Origin: Psychrobacter sp. | GTDB taxonomy: Bacteria; Pseudomonadota; Gammaproteobacteria; Pseudomonadales; Moraxellaceae | Length of the DNA: 9,713 nucleotides | Direction: 5' to 3' | Assembly: GCA_020024075.1 (NCBI GenBank) | Contig: JAHHUJ010000071.1 | Location: forward strand, 1 to 9,713 | Shown here: piece after piece, positions 6,142 through 9,713 of the stretch | Layout of the letters: every line of letters starts with the position of its first letter | How positions within the stretch are numbered: position 1 is the first letter of the stretch | Program-made: the position numbers and the translations under genes | The notes under the pieces: model-generated | Told to the model about the DNA's origin: nothing | Seen by the model: only the letters and a program-made list of their open reading frames with translations | Database searches by the model: none

Positions 6142-7158
6142 ATGACACAAGACACCAATGCTGCTCGCCACGAAAAGCTAATTATTTTAGGGTCAGGCCC
6201 TGCTGGGTATTCAGCAGCAGTTTATGCAGCACGCGCCAACTTAAAGCCAGTTATTATCTCTGGTATGCAAGTGGGCGGACAGCTTACGACAACCACAGAT
6301 GTCGATAACTGGCCAGGTGATGCTCATGGTTTAACCGGCCCTGACTTGATGATTCGTATGAAAGAACACGCCGAACGCTTTGGCACTGAAATTGTCAACG
6401 ATCACATTAATTCCGTAACTCTGACCGAGCGCCCATTCAAGCTAGAAGGTAATGCTGGCACTTATACCTGTGATGCGCTAATCATCGCTACCGGTGCTTC
6501 TGCCCAGTACTTACAGCTTGAATCAGAAGAGAAGTTTAAAGGCTTAGGGGTATCTGCTTGTGCAACCTGTGATGGATTCTTTTACAAAAACCAAAAAGTT
6601 GCAGTTATCGGTGGGGGTAACACAGCCGTTGAAGAGGCCTTATATCTATCAAACATTGCTAAAGAGGTCATCTTAGTTCACCGCCGTGACAGCCTACGCG
6701 CTGAAAAAATCTTGCAAGACAAGCTATTTGAAAAAGTAAAAAATGGCAACATCACCATTGAATGGAACCATCAAGTAAAAGAAGTGGTAGGTGATGAGAT
6801 GGGTGTCAACGGTGTGATTATCGAGTCGACACAAGATGGCAGCACCAAGCAGTTAGACGTTATGGGTATGTTTGTGGCCATTGGTCATAAGCCAAATACT
6901 GAAATGTTTGACGGTCAATTAGACATGAAAAACGGCTATATCGTAGTGAACAGTGGCATTGAAGGTAATGCGACTCAAACTAGCATTGAAGGGGTATTCG
7001 CGGCCGGTGATGTGGCAGATCATGTCTATCGTCAGGCTATCACTTCAGCAGGTACCGGCTGTATGGCAGCATTAGATGCTGAGAAGTACCTTGACTCAAT
7101 TAATGAAACCAATGCCAAGGATCATACTTACGCCTCAACCTTAACTGCAGATGAGTAA
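6142..7158 (+). CDS. trxB: Thioredoxin-disulfide reductase TrxB
   Basis: A 338-aa low-molecular-weight flavoprotein that reduces thioredoxin with NADPH in the cytoplasm. Domains in order: an FAD-binding Rossmann start (IILGSGPAGYSAA, glycines 17-22), the NADPH domain (VIGGGNTAVEE about 155-165, then HRRD 180-183), the redox disulfide Cys140-Ala-Thr-Cys143 followed by Asp144 within it, and the C-terminal FAD motif GVFAAGDV (284-291). All catalytic elements are intact. It is slightly longer than E. coli TrxB (about 321 aa) because of short extensions at both ends. The ATG has a strong Shine-Dalgarno AAGGA (6131-6135, 6-nt spacing). A strong terminator follows, so trxB is probably monocistronic even though aat-bpt lies in the same direction. 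Confidence 0.98.
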   Translation: MTQDTNAARHEKLIILGSGPAGYSAAVYAARANLKPVIISGMQVGGQLTTTTDVDNWPGDAHGLTGPDLMIRMKEHAERFGTEIVNDHINSVTLTERPFKLEGNAGTYTCDALIIATGASAQYLQLESEEKFKGLGVSACATCDGFFYKNQKVAVIGGGNTAVEEALYLSNIAKEVILVHRRDSLRAEKILQDKLFEKVKNGNITIEWNHQVKEVVGDEMGVNGVIIESTQDGSTKQLDVMGMFVAIGHKPNTEMFDGQLDMKNGYIVVNSGIEGNATQTSIEGVFAAGDVADHVYRQAITSAGTGCMAALDAEKYLDSINETNAKDHTYASTLTADE

Positions 7159-7254
7159 GCTCAAGCTGATATCCCTAAACTTATCCTCCCCAACTCATCC
7201 TCTATAATGCATAGTGGGTAATGAATAATCGGTAATGGATGAAGCTAAAATAAT

Positions 7255-7289
7255 AAAAGTGCTGATCAATATTGATTGGCACTTTTTTT
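7255..7289 (+). terminator. Intrinsic terminator of trxB
   Basis: AAAGTGC (7256-7262) pairs with GCACTTT (7279-7285). The stem continues inward through two G-U pairs and ATCAA/TTGAT to a 4-nt ATAT loop, and runs straight into T7 (7283-7289). It lies about 100 nt past the trxB stop and separates trxB from aat. Confidence 0.9.
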
Positions 7290-7310
7290 GATGCTAATAA
7301 ACCCTAATCA

Positions 7311-7338
7311 TTGCCAATGCTTATGCAATTGATATACT
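7311..7338 (+). promoter_or_regulatory. Candidate sigma-70 promoter of aat-bpt
   Basis: TTGCCA (7311-7316) and TATACT (7333-7338), each 5/6 to consensus, are separated by 16 bp just after the trxB terminator. The predicted transcript has a leader of about 85 nt before the aat GTG. A tandem duplication copies the -10 word to 7349-7354. Confidence 0.55.
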
Positions 7339-7357
7339 TACCAATTGATATACTTAA
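7326..7357 (+). repeat. 16-bp tandem duplication in the aat promoter
   Basis: CAATTGATATACTTA occurs at 7326-7340 and 7342-7356, giving a 16-bp period with 15 of 16 positions identical. Each copy carries TTGATA and TATACT words. The second TATACT (7349-7354) has TTGATA (7329-7334) only 14 bp upstream, too close for an ordinary promoter. Confidence 0.85.
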
Positions 7358-7431
7358 TAAGTCCTAGACCCATCGTACTATCTTAGTCGGCTTAATTACT
7401 AAATTCCTTTTTTTGATATGGGACAAACTTT

Positions 7432-8280
7432 GTGACCTCAGACAATCAAAGCCATTTAAGCACCCCTTCACAAGATTGGCAAGACTCACCTGCCACCTCT
7501 GCTTTATTTGACTGTAATTATCTATTCCCAGAGCCTGATGAGGCAGATCCTGAAGGTCTAGGATTGGTGGCTATTGGTGCTGATTTAGCCCCTCAGACAC
7601 TGCTATCCGCATACTCTCAAGGGCTATTCCCTTGGTTTAATGAAGATGAACCGATTGCTTGGTGGTCGCCTGAGCCGCGCTGCGTACTTGACCCAAGCTC
7701 CTTTACTCCCAGTAAATCCCTAAGACGCTTAGCCAAAGCCAGCTCTTGGCACTGGAGTGTTAATAGTGCCTTTGAAGAAGTTATTCACGCCTGCAGCTTA
7801 CCGCGTAGTTATACCGAAGATACTTGGATTCATGAAGAGATGATACAAGCTTATACTGAGCTTCATAAGCTTGGTTATGCACACAGCTTTGAGGTCTGGG
7901 AGGACCAAAATTTGATTGGTGGGTTATACGGTCTAAAAATCGGTCAGATCTATTTTGGCGAGTCAATGTTTCATCGTCAGAGTAATGCCTCAAAAATTGC
8001 CTTCTGGGCATTAAATAATTTTTGCCAACATACGGCAGTAGCATTGATAGATTGTCAGTTGCCTAATCCACACTTACAAAGCTTAGGGGCAGGTATTATG
8101 CCCAGACAGCTTTTTTTGACTAGATTAAAGGACTGGGTATCCCGCCCAAGTTTGCAGTGGTCTCGATTTGCTAACACTCGTTATTCAGTCAATCAACTTG
8201 CGAACACAACTGCCCCAGTACTTAGCCCAACACTAGCTGCCCCCTCCCCCACTATTACCCAACCTAACCGCAAGGATTAA
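7432..8280 (+). CDS. aat: Leucyl/phenylalanyl-tRNA-protein transferase
   Basis: A 282-aa enzyme that moves Leu or Phe from aminoacyl-tRNA to proteins with N-terminal Lys or Arg, marking them for ClpS/ClpAP. The signature blocks are present: GLVAIGADL, GLFPWF, IAWWSPEPR (75-83), HSFEVW, GGLYG and FGESMF. Glu177, Asp207 and Gln209 match E. coli Glu156, Asp186 and Gln188 in sequence and spacing. It is longer than the E. coli protein (234 aa) through about 20 extra N-terminal residues and a Thr/Pro/Ala-rich tail from about 257. GTG 7432 is chosen because an in-frame TGA lies at 7414-7416 and no earlier start exists; the Shine-Dalgarno is weak (GGGA, about 9 nt away). It is the first gene of a two-gene unit with bpt, 5 bases downstream. 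Weak initiation may keep expression low. Confidence 0.97.
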   Translation: MTSDNQSHLSTPSQDWQDSPATSALFDCNYLFPEPDEADPEGLGLVAIGADLAPQTLLSAYSQGLFPWFNEDEPIAWWSPEPRCVLDPSSFTPSKSLRRLAKASSWHWSVNSAFEEVIHACSLPRSYTEDTWIHEEMIQAYTELHKLGYAHSFEVWEDQNLIGGLYGLKIGQIYFGESMFHRQSNASKIAFWALNNFCQHTAVALIDCQLPNPHLQSLGAGIMPRQLFLTRLKDWVSRPSLQWSRFANTRYSVNQLANTTAPVLSPTLAAPSPTITQPNRKD

Positions 8281-8285
8281 CTAAA

Positions 8286-9128
8286 ATGCATCCTTACGCA
8301 GACAATACCGTCAACCACAAAGATATAGTTCATCAAGAGCATTTAGAGCAACAAAACAGCTTTAACCTCTCTCCTCCTAGCCTTTGTAGCTACCTTCCCT
8401 ATCAAGTATCTCAGCTGACTTTTTTACTGCTAGAGCCCAATCAAAGTATCGATTCTAAGCTATATACTCAGCTAAGCACTCAAGGCTTTAGACGCAGTGG
8501 CAATGCTTTTTATCGACCAAACTGCCAAAGCTGTGCTCAGTGCATCTCCAGTCGAGTGGTGGTAAAAGAATTCAGCCCCTCTCGGCGCTATCGCAAAGTG
8601 CTCAACCGCAATAGTGAGGTAAGCGTTAAATTTATTGCTGCTACCCAAGCCACGCAAGAACACTATGCTTTGTACCAAAAGTACATATCTGGGCGTCATG
8701 CCGATGGTGATATGTACCCACCTAGCTTACATACTTTCGAGCAGTTCTTGGTGGACAGTCCAACAGGCTCTGTATTTATGGAGGTTAGAGAGCCCAATAA
8801 TAAACTCATTGCAGTGGCCGTAACTGACCGATTAAATGATGGATTGTCTAGCATCTACACTTTTTTTGACCCTGACCCCAGTTATAACTCCCGCAGCTTA
8901 GGGGTGCTTTGTATTTTAACTCAGATTGAAGCTGCCAAGAATTTAGACTTAGATTACCTGTATCTGGGCTTTTGGATTCCCACTGTCAAAAAGATGAGTT
9001 ACAAAACTGATTATGCTCCCATTGAATTATTAATAAACAACTATTGGACTTATTTCCCACAAACACCTGATTATAATGAGGTCCTAAATTTAATTAACAC
9101 CTCAACCGTACAGCCTTTTTGGTTGTAA
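8286..9128 (+). CDS. bpt: Aspartate/glutamate leucyltransferase (Bpt; Ate family)
   Basis: A 280-aa protein of the arginyltransferase superfamily, bacterial Bpt branch. Bpt transfers Leu from leucyl-tRNA to proteins with N-terminal Asp or Glu, the second tier of the bacterial N-degron pathway. Landmarks: CSYLPYQ (34-40), GFRRSGNAFYRPNC (67-80), the Cys80-x2-Cys83-x2-Cys86 cluster, FSPSRRYRK, and the C-terminal LGFWIPTVKKMSYK (227-240) followed by APIELL. Length is slightly above the usual 235-275 aa because of a polar N-terminal extension of about 30 residues. It starts 5 bases after the aat stop, and its Shine-Dalgarno AAGGA (8272-8276) is within the last aat codons, so the two are probably translationally coupled. 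Older annotations call such genes ate; leucyl rather than arginyl transfer is inferred from the family branch. E. coli lacks this gene. Confidence 0.95.
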   Translation: MHPYADNTVNHKDIVHQEHLEQQNSFNLSPPSLCSYLPYQVSQLTFLLLEPNQSIDSKLYTQLSTQGFRRSGNAFYRPNCQSCAQCISSRVVVKEFSPSRRYRKVLNRNSEVSVKFIAATQATQEHYALYQKYISGRHADGDMYPPSLHTFEQFLVDSPTGSVFMEVREPNNKLIAVAVTDRLNDGLSSIYTFFDPDPSYNSRSLGVLCILTQIEAAKNLDLDYLYLGFWIPTVKKMSYKTDYAPIELLINNYWTYFPQTPDYNEVLNLINTSTVQPFWL

Positions 9129-9156
9129 GATTCTGTCATAAATACAGCCATGCTCA

Positions 9157-9678
9157 TTATTGCGCTGTCAGCTCATATTGCATAATCAATGCATCACATT
9201 TGACCTCCCCTCTGCCCTCCTTTGAGGGTATAGAGTAGTAGCCTTTGCGAACATGAATCACCTCAAAACCCATCTTTTTATACAAAGCGATAGCTGCTCC
9301 ATTATCTTGCCTTACCTCTAACAAGATCCTTTGTAATTGCTTTTGCGGCATAGCCTTGATCAAAGCCTGCAACAGACTAGCCGCCAATCCTTGACGTTGA
9401 TAATCTGGATGAGTGCCTATCCGCAATACTTCCGCTACCTCAAATACAGTGCTAATAATACAATAAGCCACTACCTTACTCTCTGAAGCCTTGGGGGTGT
9501 CAGTCTCTACCCCCCCCCAACACTGGTTAATATCTTGCTGTAGTAGCTCACTAATCTGCTGTTCATTCCAGTTATCAAACTGAAGCATTTGCTCAATTTC
9601 AGCGACCTGGCGTAGTAAATGCTGGTCAAAGTCTGCCGTTGTAATTTGGCAAATATTAGGGGCTTCAGAATACTTCAT
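9157..9678 (-). CDS. rimI: Ribosomal protein S18 alanine N-acetyltransferase RimI
   Basis: A 173-aa GNAT acetyltransferase resembling RimI, which acetylates the N-terminal alanine of ribosomal protein S18 with acetyl-CoA. The acetyl-CoA loop is QRQGLA (94-99) after RIGTHPDY. LLEVRQDNGAAIALYKKMGF (119-138) contains Glu121 and Tyr133, with the same 12-residue spacing as E. coli catalytic Glu103 and Tyr115. RKGYYS and CDALIMQYEL close the fold. E. coli RimI is 148 aa; the excess here is mainly an insertion around 53-67, where TGG GGG GGG GTA makes a run of nine G on the coding strand. The gene converges on bpt with a 28-bp gap and no clear terminator. The ATG has only a weak GAG upstream and overlaps a TGA that may end the preceding gene, suggesting coupling. 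It could be a related GNAT, but RimI fits best. Confidence 0.9.
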   Translation of the reverse strand: MKYSEAPNICQITTADFDQHLLRQVAEIEQMLQFDNWNEQQISELLQQDINQCWGGVETDTPKASESKVVAYCIISTVFEVAEVLRIGTHPDYQRQGLAASLLQALIKAMPQKQLQRILLEVRQDNGAAIALYKKMGFEVIHVRKGYYSIPSKEGRGEVKCDALIMQYELTAQ

Positions 9679-9713
9679 GATCTAAACTCATTTAAATATT
9701 TATGATTAGAGAG
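9675..9713 (-). CDS. Possible 3' end of an upstream gene (partial)
   Basis: Read leftwards from the right edge, one minus frame is open for 12 codons (LSNHKYLNEFRS) and ends in a TGA that overlaps the rimI start as ATGA. The other two frames meet a TAA within this stretch. A 4-base ATGA overlap is a common operon junction and would explain the poor rimI Shine-Dalgarno. The stretch is too short to identify and could be chance. Confidence 0.3.
   Translation of the reverse strand, partial: LSNHKYLNEFRS

Noticed and set aside
7418..7420. ATG just upstream of aat as a better start than GTG
   Set aside because: It lies 14 bases before the GTG, so it is out of frame; an in-frame TGA at 7414-7416 also blocks any earlier start.
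7781..8044. 87-aa minus-strand open frame opposite aat
   Set aside because: It is antisense to conserved Aat sequence with no supporting signal.
8242..8249. CCCTCCCC, a match to the complement of the FtsK-orienting KOPS motif
   Set aside because: Only seven positions are specified, so about one match per window this size is expected by chance; it also lies in the Pro-rich aat tail.
8472..8823. Open frames overlapping bpt on both strands (8472-8699 minus, 8635-8823 plus)
   Set aside because: Both lie over conserved Bpt codons and resemble no family.
9109..9125. Imperfect hairpin ACAGCC/GGTTGT at the bpt stop codon as a terminator
   Set aside because: It has only about six pairs including a G-U pair and no T-run on either side.
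9133..9147. LexA-like box CTGT-N7-ACAG
   Set aside because: The spacer is 7 rather than 8, the site lies between convergent gene ends, and Moraxellaceae are not known to use canonical LexA.
1..9713. Defence island, prophage, insertion sequence, CRISPR array or RNA gene
   Set aside because: No transposase, integrase, terminal inverted repeats, regular spacer array or tRNA-like fold was seen; the genes are housekeeping or ordinary metabolic types.

Overview
The window looks like a piece of core chromosome from a moderate-GC gammaproteobacterium, most likely Moraxellaceae and probably Psychrobacter. This rests on the proteins (gammaproteobacterial-type FtsK, TrxB, Aat, Bpt, RimI), the AT-rich gaps and the gene order; it is recognition from memory, not a database match. 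No tRNA, rRNA, insertion sequence, CRISPR array, integrase or phage gene is visible.

Layout, left to right. Positions 1-31 hold an intrinsic terminator reading rightwards. Three leftward genes follow: an amidase-signature hydrolase (82-1572), a pirin/YhhW-type cupin (1712-2419) and the DNA translocase FtsK (2657-5797). Each appears to be its own transcription unit: a U-tract hairpin closes pirin (1625-1659) and another closes ftsK (2589-2613), with promoter-like boxes ahead of the amidase and pirin. A 344-bp gap (5798-6141) lies between ftsK and the divergent rightward trxB. It holds nested AT-rich palindromes and a triple 17-18 bp repeat just before trxB. trxB ends at a strong terminator (7255-7289). 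A new promoter, with a duplicated -10 region, precedes the tightly spaced pair aat-bpt (7432-9128). rimI (9157-9678) converges on this pair, and its start codon overlaps what may be the stop codon of a gene lying beyond the right edge.

How the genes work together. FtsK couples division to terminus segregation. TrxB keeps thioredoxin reduced. Aat and Bpt are the two leucyl-transferases of the bacterial N-degron pathway: they tag N-terminal Lys/Arg (Aat) or Asp/Glu (Bpt) for ClpS/ClpAP. RimI acetylates the N-terminal alanine of ribosomal protein S18. Aat, Bpt and RimI are therefore three adjacent enzymes that modify protein N-termini, and all have GNAT-like catalytic folds.

I found no convincing undescribed multi-gene system. 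The points most worth a second look are small: a G9 homopolymer inside rimI, the triple repeat and palindromes in the ftsK-trxB gap, a tandem duplication in the aat promoter, an inverted repeat upstream of pirin, the cysteine cluster of Bpt, and the missing usual neighbours of ftsK.
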